From contig NQMI01000019.1 of assembly GCA_002270565.1 (NCBI GenBank), forward strand, positions 62,001 to 126,000: a stretch of 64,000 nt of DNA, in the 5' to 3' direction. The position numbers and the translations under genes were made by a program. This stretch comes from Stenocarpella maydis. Its lineage: Eukaryota > Ascomycota > Sordariomycetes > Diaporthales > Diaporthaceae. Below, piece after piece: positions 47,200-60,200 of the stretch. The notes beneath the pieces were generated by a model. That model made no database searches. It was not told the origin of the DNA and saw only the letters and a list, made by a program, of their open reading frames with translations. The stretch's first letter is position 1. The number at the start of each line of letters is the position of its first letter.

Positions 47200-50100
47200 T
47201 TGAAAGTTTAATTAATAGTACACCTCTCCAGGGATTAATATTTATAACATGAATCATATGATTATATATAAAATGAAAATCTTAACAGTCTTTCAAAATA
47301 ATATCAATATCTTATATGATATAATATTTTCATATTTTAAGTCGAGAACTAAGATTTAATATATACCAATATAAACTTAGATTTTCTAGTTTATATACCT
47401 TGGGTATTAAGTAGGGAAAGATATCCTATTTACGCTATAATGCTTATATATATATCATTAAAATAACTTTTAATTTTTAAACTTATATCGAATTTTATAA
47501 TTATTTCATAAATAATTCTATAATTTATTAAATAATAATAATACAGCGACTAGTATCTCCTAATATACCATTTTTACTGTATACTCTACAAATAAAGACT
47601 TAATGCACCACTTCCTAATATATATGACTTCTTAATATATTATACTATAATATTTAATAACTAAAGTAAATGACCTAAATATAATGATATAAACCAGTTA
47701 TAGTCATTAAGTTCCTCTTCTTAGTTAAAATAAATAATAGTTGCTCCTCAGGCTCAAAATATAATTAGTTGAATTTGAGATAACTAATTCATAATATATA
47801 CTTTTAATAATAACCATTTAGTTACTTTTGCCAATATTAAACTACAAACTACTATGTCATACCATAAGTCATAGTCTTAGACCATAGCAATTCGTGCTAG
47901 CGCTATTAATAAGCCGTTAAGCCATCAAGTCTAAAGCTATCTCTAGTTTATTACCATCAAGAACCATATGAAGATAAATTCAAAATATAATAATGTATTA
48001 ATATGTAAATATGATTTTTTTATAGTTAATATTATCTAACTTTTACCAATATATAGCATTTATATTTTTCCTTCTAAGTATAAGGGTTATTAAAGGCCTT
48101 AATCATTCTTTTAAAACTATACTTTATTTTACTGTATCATATAAATAGCTTTTTTAAAGCCCATAAGAGTCATCGTTTTAGAATAATAAAAAAGAATTTA
48201 AAAATGAAAGTTTTAGTATTAATAGGAAGCAAACCTTATACCAAAATATAATAAAGACATTTCACCCTTACTTACTTAATCCACTCGCTCGCTCTAGCAA
48301 ACCGCCTTTATTATAACAGGGTATTATTAATAAGGCTGCCTATCATATACTTAAAGTTAGAGATGTAGAATGAGCTAATTAGAGGGCTTAAAACCTAAAT
48401 TTATTACTAAAGATTAATATTTTATATAGAAATATATTAAATTCTTTCACATTCAAGCCTCTTCGTTTATTTATTTACTCCTTAATAAGAGCTTTTTTAA
48501 TATTAAGAATAGATTTATTTAATAAAGAAAACATTATATATTATTCTAGAATATATATGTTTCTATAAGAGAGATTCTATTTTTCTAGTTATTGTTTTTA
48601 ACACCTAGGGTATATCATTATTCTAAAAGAATAGTATAGCCATTTATTAGCTCAACTATAAATTATCTTCCAAGATCTTTACTACTTTATATGTTTCTTT
48701 TAACAAGTTTTACATTTTATTACTTTGTTTATTGAAATATTATAATATTATTAATTCTTAATTTTCGATTTTAACCTCTTGAATGTAGTTTAAGCAGCCT
48801 TTATAGTTTCTTAATATAATAATAACAGCATAAATCCTAACTTATAATAAGGATTTACCTACTACATTATAGTTCTTAAGATTCAATATAACCTTTACTT
48901 TAGTTTAGACTTAGTTATTATAATTAGTATTTATGTTTATTCTTATATTATCTCTTTATTAGCCCTTCAAACTTTTAAGTAAGTATAGCTATTATACCTT
49001 AATTATTAGTTTGTTTTTCGCTATTAATATACTTAGTAAGGAATTAGCTATATAAAGTTAATGAAATTAAAGTATATTATAAGTCTTATAAACTTGAAAG
49101 ACTAAACAACTACACAACTAATATTAAATAATAAGTAATTATTCTAAACTAATTATATATTTTAAATTATGAAGGCGTATAATATATAGCTTTCACTTAA
49201 AGTATATTTAAAGTTAATCTAAAAACTATAGCCCCTTTATATTATTAAGGTTTTGCACATTTAGAAAAGAAGTATTTAAATTATATAATAAGTCTGGTTC
49301 TTATATAATATTTAAAATAAAGAGAAGTATATTATATAAATACCTTCTTATAATATTAAGGTTTAGCTTTCTCTAAGTAAGATCTCTATAAGGCTGTTTG
49401 CTAAGATTCTCTACTAAGAGGATTACTTTTATATAATCCTTATTACCTCTTATAGCCATTATCTTTTATATAAATATACTAATAAGTATGCTAGTGCTAG
49501 GTATACTAAGAAATTTTGCTGCTATATTTGCCTTACTAACTACTAAGGTAGTACTTATACTAATTGCATTTAAGCTTCATATAGCTTCTAATGCTACCAT
49601 TATACAAGCTGAGTTTATCTAGAGGATAAATTTTGAAAAAGAGAGACTAATTCTAATAATTTAAATAATAATAATTATAAGGAAAATAATAATTCTTCAT
49701 TATTAAATAAAGATAATATAGATTTAAATGATAAGGATTTAGATAAAGATTCTTCTTACTATAGTAGCTTAAGCCCTATTATTAGCTCTTCTTATAGCCC
49801 CTATATCTTAAAGTAAATTTTCATATGAGGATAGATAATAGATTTTAGTACTTAAAAATAAGCTAGTTTTTATATAATAGATTTTACTTTCTTATATCTA
49901 TAATAATCTAATATTAGTTTAAAGAGTTATCTTTTCTATATAGCTGGTAAATTAAGTTTATTACTTTTATTACTTTACTATATTATTCTATTTTTATACA
50001 TTCTTTTTACTTTCTAGGCTTTTATTCCTTATCTATTTAACTTCTATCTAGAGCTCTATCTAGCATCTAGTTATATACCTAAAAGGCTATCCTAAGTCTA

Positions 50101-51130
50101 TTCATTATATATCTAGGTATCCTATTCTCATTCTTATCTTATTCTAAACTTATTTAGGCCTTATTCTAGCTCTATCTATTATATATTTCTAGGGTTTTAG
50201 CTCTATTTTAATATTATTCTAGTTATATTCTTATACTGGTCTTAGGGTTTTATTATATATTTATAGCCTATTCTTATTATCTTAAGCTATCCTCTTTATA
50301 TATTTAGCTCTTCTAGCTATATCTCATTATATATCCTAGGGGTCTTAGGCTTACCTTTTTATATACTCCTTACTTCTTAGGTTTAAATTTATAAGTATCC
50401 TATACTTCTTTTAGTTTTATTATATATTTAGTATACCTTTATTTATTGTCTTTATTTTCTAGTATATAAAGTCCAAATAATATATCTTTAATCCTGACTA
50501 TATAATTTAATAATAAGATTTAAGCTTATTAAGGCTTAAGCCTTAGGTTTAACTTCTAGTATAATTTTTAAAGATATATTATTTATATCTTTTGAATTCT
50601 TATATAATAGAGTTTATATAGCTAGTTTCTTTATATTTCATAAATTCTTTTTATTTACCCTATTTATCAAAGCTTTTATATAAATGTTAAGAGTATTTAT
50701 AAAAATAAAGCATTCTAAAGTATAATTAAGATTCTTCTTTATATAAGTATTTATTAGATTATCTTTATTATTAATTTATCTTACGTCTAAGATCTCTGTC
50801 TTTTTATATAACTCTTAAAAGAATATAATATCTATTATTAATCTCTTCTTATCTATTATATTTAATTTAATTAAGCATTTATATAAGGATCTTAAGTCTA
50901 AGCAGATAACTATTAGAATTCATAATATATTTAAAGAGTTTAATATCCAATTAAGAGACATACTAAGAGCAATCCTACTATTAAACCCAGCTATTATACT
51001 ATAGAATTTACTTACTAGAATGCTCTATATAACTCTTTTGCACTTAGTTAAGCTCTAGTGGATAATATTGTCTTTAATATTAAGGCAGTATTCATATAAT
51101 CCATTTCTATAGCTAGTATAATAATAAACT
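47200..51130. repeat. AT-rich RIP-like block
   Basis: About 3.9 kb of AT-rich, stop-filled sequence without a gene. No transposon domain is recognisable by eye. It is most likely a RIP-degraded repeat. Confidence 0.7.
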
Positions 51131-51675
51131 ATTAAACGGAACCGCTCAGCAAGGAGTTACCCTAGACTTCATGCAAGGAGTTACCCTAGACTTGCAAGTC
51201 AGGCGATTTTCGCTAAGTACGCCTAGTGCGTGCGTGACGCAAGATAAGTTTGGTGGCCGTAAGTCGATTATTTTGGCCTGCATTTGCCCCTTAATTTAGA
51301 CCTCTGCATTACCCTTATTTCTTAGCCAAAAAGTATATAACTTAGTGCATTAGATAGCTTGATTTCTAAAGTTTATATATACTTAATTGAGGCATTACTA
51401 GGGCTATAGTTGGCTAGTTGCTTGGAATCAAAGATGGTATGTTAGAAGGGCGAATTTTCCGGCATTTGCAAATTTGCACTAGAGCCTATCGCAGCGTGCC
51501 CGCGGGTGAGACAACGTCAGAGGGTATATAAGGAGGGCTTACAGAAGCCCAACTTGATTCAATACAAAGTTGTCCAGACCATTATCAATCGTCCCAATTC
51601 ACCTCAGAGCACCATACTGCAACCCTGCCGAAACACACACTGAACTGAATGCTATTTTACAGCACAATTCATCAG
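51131..51675 (+). repeat. candidate LTR with TATA box
   Basis: Starts TATTAAACGGAACCGCTCAG, the same terminus as at 34845 with TG changed to TA, followed by two 19-bp units AAGGAGTTACCCTAGACTT. A promoter-like GGGTATATAAGGAGGGC lies at about 51522. The final 190 bp (51484-51675) recur at 53381-53587 and end near ATTCATCA, so a TG...CA LTR of about 545 bp is plausible. Confidence 0.55.
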
Positions 51676-53375
51676 ATATTAAATCTAGCTACCTCTAATA
51701 GCTTCCTCCCGGTTTATTAACTTTTAGGAGGGTGGTCCTCCTAAAGAAAAGGCACTACTAGCTCCCAAATTCCACTCTCATAAATAAACTTCTTTAGGTA
51801 CATTAAGGGATAGGTCCCATTAATAAGCATTCCATTAAGGATTCTTAACTTATATATATTATTAGGCTTAATAGTATTAATAATATAAGGACCGAACTAT
51901 TAATATATTAGCTTTTAGAATAATAAGTAATTAGATTTCCTCTGCTTATTTATAACTAGTATAAGATTATCTTTCATAAGGGGCTCAGGTTTATAGAACC
52001 CCTAGTAGGTATCTCTAGCTACTGCCTTTCTTCTTTACTTAGCAACTAACTCCTAGGCATATAGGATATCTTGCTTTAGGTCTAGCAATAAGTATAATCA
52101 ATATTCCAGTACCTAATCAGAGGTCATATAGGGTAACTAGGCTTAAACTCGCTAGGTAGGGATTTCTATTTCAATAAGTAGTACTAGGTTAAATCTATAA
52201 AGTAGGTAGAATAGGCTTTTCTTATATAACCACTATAAGAACATTTAATCAGCAAAGAGTATATAAGGAAGGATCTTTTTCCATCTAGTTATACCCCTAT
52301 TTAGTATCTTTCTTAAAGCTAATATAATATTAAAGTAGCTATATTCTATAATACTATTTACCCTAGGATTATATATAAATATTCTAATCTAATATATACT
52401 AAGGTATCTAAGGTATTTAATAAAGTTTTTAAGATTCTTAAGTCCCCTATTAATAACTATAAATATAAGCAAGCCCTATTTAAATAGGAACTTATTAATA
52501 AAGAATTACTTAATATTCTTTAAGTTAGCAGCCCTAAAAGCTATTACTTTAGGCTATTCTTTAAGGTTATAAGATCCTTTTATAAGGTATTAATATCCCT
52601 AATTAGAGAGCAGATATTAAATATTAATATAAATTTTTAAAACTAGAAGCCCTAAAGTAGTAGGTATTACCCTATTATTATAAATCCTAATATTTCATTT
52701 ATTATATCTAGGATATCTAGTAATTACTTTTTTAATATTTATATATATCCCTTTTTAATAATATATTACTTTAATCTAGTAGTAGGTAGTATCCCTCCCT
52801 TTATAACTAAGGGGGGTATAAGTATTTCTAATGATTCTTTTTCTTAGATTAGGGTTATTTATAACTCTCCTTCTATAGAGGTCCTTCTTAGGTTCCTATT
52901 AGAGCACTCCTTCCCTAAGGGAAAAAGCAAGAGCCTTCTTCTTAAAAGCCTTCTATTGCTAATTAGAGAGGTAACTAGGTAGAAAACTGTAGTAGAGGTA
53001 ATCTATAATCTCCCTTAATTCCTTTAATTACTAATAACTGCCATTAAGTAATAGCATCTAATTAGAAGGTATTAGAGCTATTATAGGAGTAAGAGAAGCA
53101 TTATACCATTCCTTAATATCCCCTTCAATTTATTTATCTACCTTATCTAAAGGACCTAAAGGTTTTCTTAAGAGCAAGTTAGCAACTAAATTATTAACCC
53201 CTTTAATATACCTAACTATAAAGTCATATATCCTAATTATAGCTAGCTATTAAATAATATAAGCCCTAGGGATATCTAATGCTAATCCCTTTAATTATTA
53301 GATAAGAATATTTAAGTTAGTCTTTAGGATAAAATAAACTCTATATATATAGAACTAAAGCTATCTAATTATATA
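51676..53375 (-). pseudogene. degenerate retroelement pol relic
   Basis: AT-rich sequence between two LTR-like copies. On the minus strand the part near 51700-51990 reads like the end of a retroelement integrase (GPYIINTIKPNNIYKLRILNG, then YPLMYLKKF), with stops. The orientation is opposite to that expected from the flanking TATA-bearing repeats, so this may be two nested elements. Confidence 0.4.
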
Positions 53376-53380
53376 NNNNN
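53376..53380. other. assembly gap of 5 N
   Basis: Five N bases directly before the second LTR-like copy, which therefore lacks its 5' part in this assembly. Confidence 0.9.
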
Positions 53381-53587
53381 GCCTACCGCAGCGTGCCCAG
53401 GGGTGAGACGACGTCGGAGGGTATATAAGGAGGGCTTACAGAAGCCCAACTTAATTCAATACAAAGTTGTCCAGACCATTGTCAATCGTCCTAATTCGCC
53501 TTAGAGCACCATACTGCGACCCTGCCGAAACATACACACGCTGAACTGAATGCTATTTTATAGCACAATTCTTCAGAATTAATTATA
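53381..53587 (+). repeat. second copy of the LTR 3' part
   Basis: Direct repeat of 51484-51675, including GGGTATATAAGGAGGGC and the downstream CCCTGCCGAAACA region, with scattered transitions. It is truncated on its left by the 5-N gap. Confidence 0.65.
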
Positions 53588-54294
53588 GGTATAGTTAGTA
53601 TAGAGTACTATATAGGGCTATATAGTATATATTATTTAGGGTATTGGTAGGTAGTTGGTAGGAAGGAGGGAAGGGAAGGTCTTATAGGCTAGAAATAGGC
53701 TTTATTATTATAATAAGTGAGACACTTCGGATTTATAGCTCTCTAATTGGCTGACTACTCTATAAAGGTTTATATAGTTCTAAAGACTTAGCGTTTGATT
53801 ATAGATGTAAATATTGAATTATCAGCTATATAGGAGTGTAGAGGGGTGTGTAGAAGTGATTACAGCTGGGTGTGACCCTAGGGTGACAAGGGGTTTTTGG
53901 AAAGTCAGCTCTGCGGCGCACCATATTAGTGCCCGCTGCTGCAGCCAGCGCCAGTCGCGCTGTCGCGTTGTCGAGTGTCAAGGTCAATGCAAGAAACCCT
54001 ACATGAACAGTTTCGTTTGTGCTACTCAAGTCGTCGCAAGCAAACAGCCTGCAGCCCCTTCTCCTTTCGCCCTCTCGCCATATTCCTTGGGTTCAGGCTT
54101 GTCGCCTGGGTTCTTTGGGGTAGACTGCTTTCCCTTGTTCATTGCACAGAGTCTGGGTCTTGCCTATTGGTTTCTTCATGCCCTTGCATTTATGAAGCAA
54201 GCTTGTGCTGGCTTGCCATGATACACGGGCTTGAACCCGTCCAGCCCGTCTGACAAGACAAACGGCCCGCTGAAAATAGATGCAGGGCATTCCA
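53588..54294. other. original 5' flank of the DNA methyltransferase gene, now separated by a MULE
   Basis: AT-rich to about 53800, then normal-composition sequence up to the MULE target site. Before the insertion, this segment would have been contiguous with the methyltransferase start region at 57206. A reading frame at 53814-54221 has no recognisable feature and is not accepted. Confidence 0.4.
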
Positions 54295-54302
54295 TCACGC
54301 AT
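54295..54302. repeat. target site duplication of the MULE, left copy
   Basis: TCACGCAT directly abuts the left terminal inverted repeat and is repeated exactly at 57206-57213 directly after the right one. Confidence 0.85.
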
Positions 54303-57205
54303 GAGATCGGAGATTCGCAGGGCAAAAAACGGAGGGTACAGGGGTACATATGCAGCCCCTAGTGCGCCAATTGTCGCCCACCACCCAATTTGTATATACA
54401 CAATTAATTTGATTCCTATGGCTATTATATTAAGGATTCTCGTTAATATACTATTGTTATACTCTCAGGGGCTTAATCATATGGTGTTTTCCCTATTTAT
54501 CTAGTCTATAGCCATTATAATCTCATCTAGAATCTCCTCCTCGTTGTCGTTGTTGCTGATGACCTCCGTAACTGATCTGTGTACCTTTGGCAACCCGTTG
54601 ATAGTCCTTATTGCCCCCGTATGCTGCTTCTTGGCTGATGAGGAGGTTGTCGCCGTGGATCTTGTGATCTTCGGCTGCTGTTTCTGCTCATGAGGTTGTT
54701 GCTTTAGTTGCTTTGCTAGCCTATCTGCTGGCTGGGTGGTAGTGTGTTGATGATTATCCTTATCGAGAGATTGAAGCGTCTGGTTGTTCCATTTAAATGC
54801 TGAGTTTATCCTCTGTATAGAAGCCGTTGTTGCCCTCGTCTTATTACCTGCCCTACTGCCCAGACTTGTAGTTGTTGAGGATGTCTTCTTGCCTATTATG
54901 GCTTTTTTGCGGGCCTTGAAGATGCCATCTTTATTGGCTGAGAATGTCGCTATTTCCCGAGGTTGTCCCTTTGTGGTGGTGACCTTCTTTGGCGATAGTA
55001 CCGTGAGGAGTGGGTTCTCAGTTGAGAGGTTATGATTAAGATAGAAGGCCTTGTGAATATTACTCTTCTTAAGGGGAAGATTAGCTTCCTCTTGGTTAGC
55101 TATATGGTTTGCATAGATTAAGCTGTATTGGGTGTAGATGGGGCAATTATAGCTTGAAGCCGAGCAGTATCCTTGTCGTGCTTGGCCCTGAAGCATACGC
55201 TGGGCGTGCCTCCTTATTATCGCGAGAAGATTGAGGGCTTTCCGGGCGACTTGAAGAGGAAGCTTGCCCACCTACTTCTGCCTGTTGAACTTCTTGAGGG
55301 ATGCTATCTTCTAGCGGCCTTCTTTAAGATGAAGATTACAAGCTATATCCCTTAAAGCCTTATGAGTAGCCTCCACAAGATAGAGAAGATTCCCCATACT
55401 GTAGCCAAGATAGCGTTTGAGTTTCTAGTGTATATTCTCTGTTGAGGAGGTCGTATATAAGCCGAAGTTGAGGATTTTGCAGGTCTTATGGGCAGCCCAT
55501 TTAGCGATAACCTCCTCCTTCTCGTTAATATACTAGGTCTTGAGATAGTTGAGGATTGCTGTTTGGTTTGAGAAGACCTCTTGAAGCCGTTGCCAGGCCT
55601 TCTCGTAGGTCTTGCGATTGGTTGAGTACTCTATTACCTTCAGAAGGTTGAAAAGTGCTTGCCGGGTGTAGGGGATAATTTCAGGCACATTTAACGGCAT
55701 TATGGTTGCGTTTCTCGCCGGGGTATTTAGAGCAGCGAGATCCTCATCGCGAGTCTCAAGATCTTCAACCTTAGTACTCTTAAGGGTGCTCTCGCTTGTT
55801 ATCTCGGGTGCAAGTGGTCCCTGGGCTGGCTTCCTCCATTTCTTCTTAATATTAAGGATAACATTCATATTCATATGGAAGATACACAGTTAATGGTATG
55901 CTTGGGGGAATTCGTGCCCTAGGGCGTTAATTAGAGTGGTATTATAGTCTGTAATAAAGAGGGTAGGTATCTCAGCCTTATATGCCTTTAGAAGCTTGTA
56001 AACTTACTCAAGAAGCTACTGGAAGCCGCTTTCCCACTTGTTATTAATGACGGCTTGAAATAGCGGTATGTTCTTCTTTATGTGTGTGACTGCTGTGCCC
56101 TGGAAGAAGGCTATCTTCTTGTTATTTATAGAGTACCTACAATCGAGTGAGAGATTACGTGTAAAACGTCCCTCTCGAATCCACGCTATCTGCTGCTTTG
56201 TGCCCCAGAAGATGCCCGTGATGTTGTCCTCCTTATCAGCAGTCCAATGGTACCAGCAACCCTCCTCTTCAAGCTATTCTAATGTCTTCTGGGTAGGTAT
56301 ATAGATGCCCTGCTTCTGCTTCTGGAAGCTTGCCAGCTAGTCCTTTATTATATTGGGTCCCAACTAAACATCTGGGTATTCTCATCAAAGTGCTACCTTA
56401 AGTTTCTTTGGCTTGGTGAGGGATGGGTCTTGGGCGGTATGAGTAAGGAAGTTGTGATGTGCTTCTGATAACCTTACCCAGCCACGCTAGGCTTTAGGGA
56501 TGTCTTGAGGACTGTGATATTGGTGATTTGGGTCGTTAAGCTGAAGAACCCACTTGCTAGCAGTCTCTCTTATACGGTGGGCAAGTGCTGACTAGCTGCA
56601 GTTAGCCTTAATTGTAGATGAGGAGTTCCTTATGGTAGTAGTTTGGCGTTAAGTGCCGCAACTGTACTGTAAACGGGCATATTGGCATTAGAATCTTCTT
56701 TAACTGTAATATAACTAGCAGATTTTATAGCTTTATCTAAATCAGCCTTAAGATCCTCATATATATTATATCCACCCTGAAAAAGTTTTAAGTAGCTAGG
56801 AGGCTGGGAAAGTGCTGGTTGGTGGTGATTTATGGCAGTGATGTTGGCGTTCTAGTTATAATAGTTGGTTTGCTATTGCGCCTCGAGACCCGAGTAATCT
56901 GGGACTGCTAACATCGCTATAACACCAAAAAAACGAGATCTAAGCGATTAGAGGGTAATTTCGATGCTAAATTGATTGATTGCGATAGGTATTTAATTCG
57001 TATAATGAAGGGTTGGTGTAGGGTTGTGGAGTGTAGTTTGGTTGGTGATGGAGGCTACGCAGGGCTTAATTGCTTGCAGCTGAAAAAAGCACTGAGGGTG
57101 TGTCAGTGGGTTGATGGCGTGCTGTGATTGGCTGCAGCTGTGGCTGCAGCTTACTAATCATGTACCCTGTACCCTCCGTTTTTTGCCCTGCGAATCTCCG
57201 ATCTC
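54303..57205 (-). mobile_element. Mutator-like (MULE) DNA transposon with long inverted repeats
   Basis: The ends are inverted copies of about 45 bp: the left starts GAGATCGGAGATTCGCAGGG and continues through AACGGAGGGTACAGGG; the right mirrors it with one indel. An 8-bp duplication TCACGCAT flanks the 2903-bp element, a length in the range MULEs make. The interior holds one minus-strand transposase gene with stop codons. Intact ends and target duplication suggest a fairly recent insertion, later hit by RIP-like mutation. Confidence 0.85.
54501..56914 (-). pseudogene. MULE transposase, inactivated by stops
   Basis: From the ATG at 56914 to the stop at 54501 one frame reads about 800 residues with several internal stops. 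The segment at about 55850-56330 matches the MULE transposase domain: WYHWTADKEDNITGIFW, FITDYNTTLINALG and QLCIFHMNMNVI. The C-terminal part (54501-55271) is polar, Gln/Thr/Lys-rich and open. Stops such as Gln-to-TAG or TAA (EAQ*QTNYYN*N near the start, GFQ*LLE*VY in the domain) fit C-to-T change at CpA on one strand. No product is expected. Confidence 0.75.
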
Positions 57206-57213
57206 TCACGCAT
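57206..57213. repeat. target site duplication of the MULE, right copy
   Basis: TCACGCAT, identical to 54295-54302. Confidence 0.85.
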
Positions 57214-57270
57214 ATCAGCATCTAAAAAAACTCGTTCTCGTCTTAGACACGCGCTAGACCTGATTTCCAC

Positions 57271-60200
57271 ATGCGCCTACACATGCCGATTTCGCCAGAG
57301 AAGCCGCCAGCAATGGGTACCCTGGTGAGGAGCGATTTGAACCCAGTATTAAGCAGTGGGCCTATGGATCTGGACGAAGCACCATTGCAGAGCCATCAGG
57401 ATGATGAATCTGCCTCTCTAGAGGCAGCAGAGGAGGACGACGACCTTGATGACTTGTACCTCGAGAGTGACTTCGACAATGTGCAGCATCATCGTCAAAT
57501 TCCTTCAAAGAGCCTCGTCATCAAACTCCCAACCTCCACTCTGGTTGCACCTCGCGCGTCCTTCACAGGAGCTGCAGCCTCCGTATCTGTCAGCAGAGAA
57601 CGGACAGCAGTACGAAGTCTTCTTGAATCCGATCCAACACAGCTTGACGAAGACTTTATCGAGTTCGAGTTGGACGATTTTGTGGTCTACATCGACACTC
57701 CAAGATACCCCCAGGAGATGAGGGCCTTGCATACCCATGCTACTCTAAGCGGCCAGCAAATGTTCTACTTCAACGGGACACTCAAGCTCCGCCATGTCAA
57801 GCACCGAGTGGAGAAGGTCCCCTTCGAGCAGATCCCGCTGGGGAATTATGGAAAAGATGAGTCGACCGTGGGTGGTCAGCTTTGGATTCGTTCTGAGCTC
57901 AACCGGAGACAGAACATCTACTACCAACTGAAGACCCCGTCCATCGAATACAAGAGGTTTCACAGGGATTTCCTTTGGGTCGCAGACCTAGCGAAGCACG
58001 TTTTCGATTTTTCAGATCACCTCCTTGCCCTGGGCCAAAACGTCTCCATTCGCCATTTTGGACAAGACTTCTCACAGTGGCTGCAGACAGTCCACGGTTT
58101 GTCACCAGCGTTCCAAAAGTGGCACAAAAAGCGTGGCACCGATGACTTTCGACATTCAATCATCGCAAATCAGCCCTTCATAAGAAAAGAGCTGTTTGGT
58201 ATGTTTAATGCCCGGCAATGGTCTCGAGTTCACATCTTCAAGGAGATTGCAGATCCCTTCACCATGTTCGGCAGGCAGGGGTTGCCGTCTCAAGGGGACT
58301 CACCAACAATAGTCACCCCGTATATATATGACTGCTTTTCTCAGATGGAGGTTGGAAAGATAATGAGGCTCGTACAGCCTTCAGTGACCACCGAGGAGGC
58401 CATTGCTCGCTCCTGGCCAGCGGACGGAACAAAGAAGCTGAGGTTTATCCAGACTGCTTGCACTTCCCAACACCGCCAGACCATGATCGATAACATCAAA
58501 CCTGGAGACACGATTTCGATACTGCCTGACTCTAACCTCGAGACGGATACAAAATGGTCCACAAACAAGCTGGACAAGAAATGGTATGGTCTTGTGCAGG
58601 GTGTCTCGGTGGTCAACTCAAAGATGGGGTTCCGACGACACTTCGACATCACATGGCTATACGACCCAGAAGACACTCCATGTTGCTTCATGAGATATCC
58701 CTGGAGGAACGAGCTGTTCCTTAGTGATCACTGCACCTGTCAGGAGAGGCGAAGGAAGATCCCTGAACATGAGGTCATTGGAGTTCACACCGTGGAATGG
58801 TTCGGCACACCCCAAACCACAGCAGATTTTTTTGTCAGGCAAACATACCAGGTCGAACAGCGGAGGTGGATTACTCTCCAAAAAGACCACATCCGCTGCC
58901 GTCATGAGGATCAGCAACATCCCGAGCATCTTGTGGGTCATACAGTCCTTGTGTCAATTCCCGGCCAAGAGTTCCTGGAGCCCTGCGAAATTCTGGGCTT
59001 TGGTCATGACTTCAAGACTACACGGCTGCGGAGACTCATACGTCGCACAATGATAGTGGGCCAGTGTGCTCCTAACGAACTTGTCTATACCGATGAGGAA
59101 TTTTCTGCAGACGTTCGCCATATCCATACTGGTTGCGTAGTCCGCTGCTACTACCCCAGCGAGACTATACCTGCCCCTTACAACCGGGGCGGAGCTGGGA
59201 ATGCCTTCATCATCACACACCGGAAGTCTGCTGATGGCTCAGTGCAACCCCTGAGCGCCGCAAACAAGCCTAGGATCCGCCAGGGCTTTGACCCGAAGGT
59301 TCCCGCGCAGAAGCTGTGCGCCCTGGATCTTTTCAGTGGGTGTGGGAATTTTGGCCGTGGGCTTGAAGATGGTGGTGCCGTTAAAGCTAAATGGGTAAAT
59401 GACATTTGGCCCGCAGCAATCCATACGTATATGGCCAACTGCCCGGATCCAGACTGTGTGCAACCCTTTCTCGGTTCGATAGACGATTTCAACCTGCGAT
59501 CTTTCGAGGGGGACTCCAGCGACTCTGTCCCGCAACCAGGTCAGGTTGGTCTGATCTGTGGGGGAAGCCCTTGTCCTGGATTTTCTCGCCTCACCTCAGA
59601 CAAAGAGACAGCCAAGCAAGTCAAGAATAGGTCTCTGGTCGCTGCATTTGCGGCGGCTGTGGACTTCCATCGACCAAAATACGGCATTCTGGAGAATGTC
59701 AAGACCATTGTGCAAAGCAAAGCCAACAGGACCGAGGACTACTTCTCCCAGCTCATCTGTGCCATCGTCGGGATGGGCTATCAGGCTCAAATCATCCTCG
59801 GCGACGCGTGGGCCCACGGCGCACCTCAGGGCCGTGTGCGTGCCTTCCTCTACTTCTCAGCGCCTGGCCTGGAGCTACCACAACCTCCTGTCCCCTCGCA
59901 CTCGCACCCCCGCAAGAAGGAGTACGGATCCTTGGGGATGATGACAAACGGGGAGCCCTACGTTACTCGATCAAACAAGCCAACGCCTTTCAAATATGTC
60001 TCTGCCCTGGAAGCAACAGCTGACCTCCCCGATATCTACGACGCAAAGACCGACACATGCGTTGCATTCCCGGACCACCGCCTCTCGGTAGCCTTGGCCT
60101 CCGGGAGCCTGAACAATGGCCCAAAAGACGGCCGTGGGAGAAACGGCCGCGCCCAGGGCCTCAACATGCCGACACGGCCCTTCGCCATGAACATCTCCCG

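Larger units (their letters stand above)
46231..47200. other. gene-free stretch rich in AGGGCCCTCT words and hairpins
   Basis: No coding sequence is supported. Between about 46395 and 46560 there are several copies of AAAGGGCCCTC and CCTAGAGGAAGGGC in both orientations. Two strong hairpins follow at 46656-46694 and 46749-46777. AT-rich sequence starts at about 47200. Confidence 0.45.

Noticed and set aside
53814..54221. Short gene or missing N-terminus of the DNA methyltransferase
   Set aside because: The frame shows no methyltransferase-like or other recognisable sequence and no splice path across the MULE.
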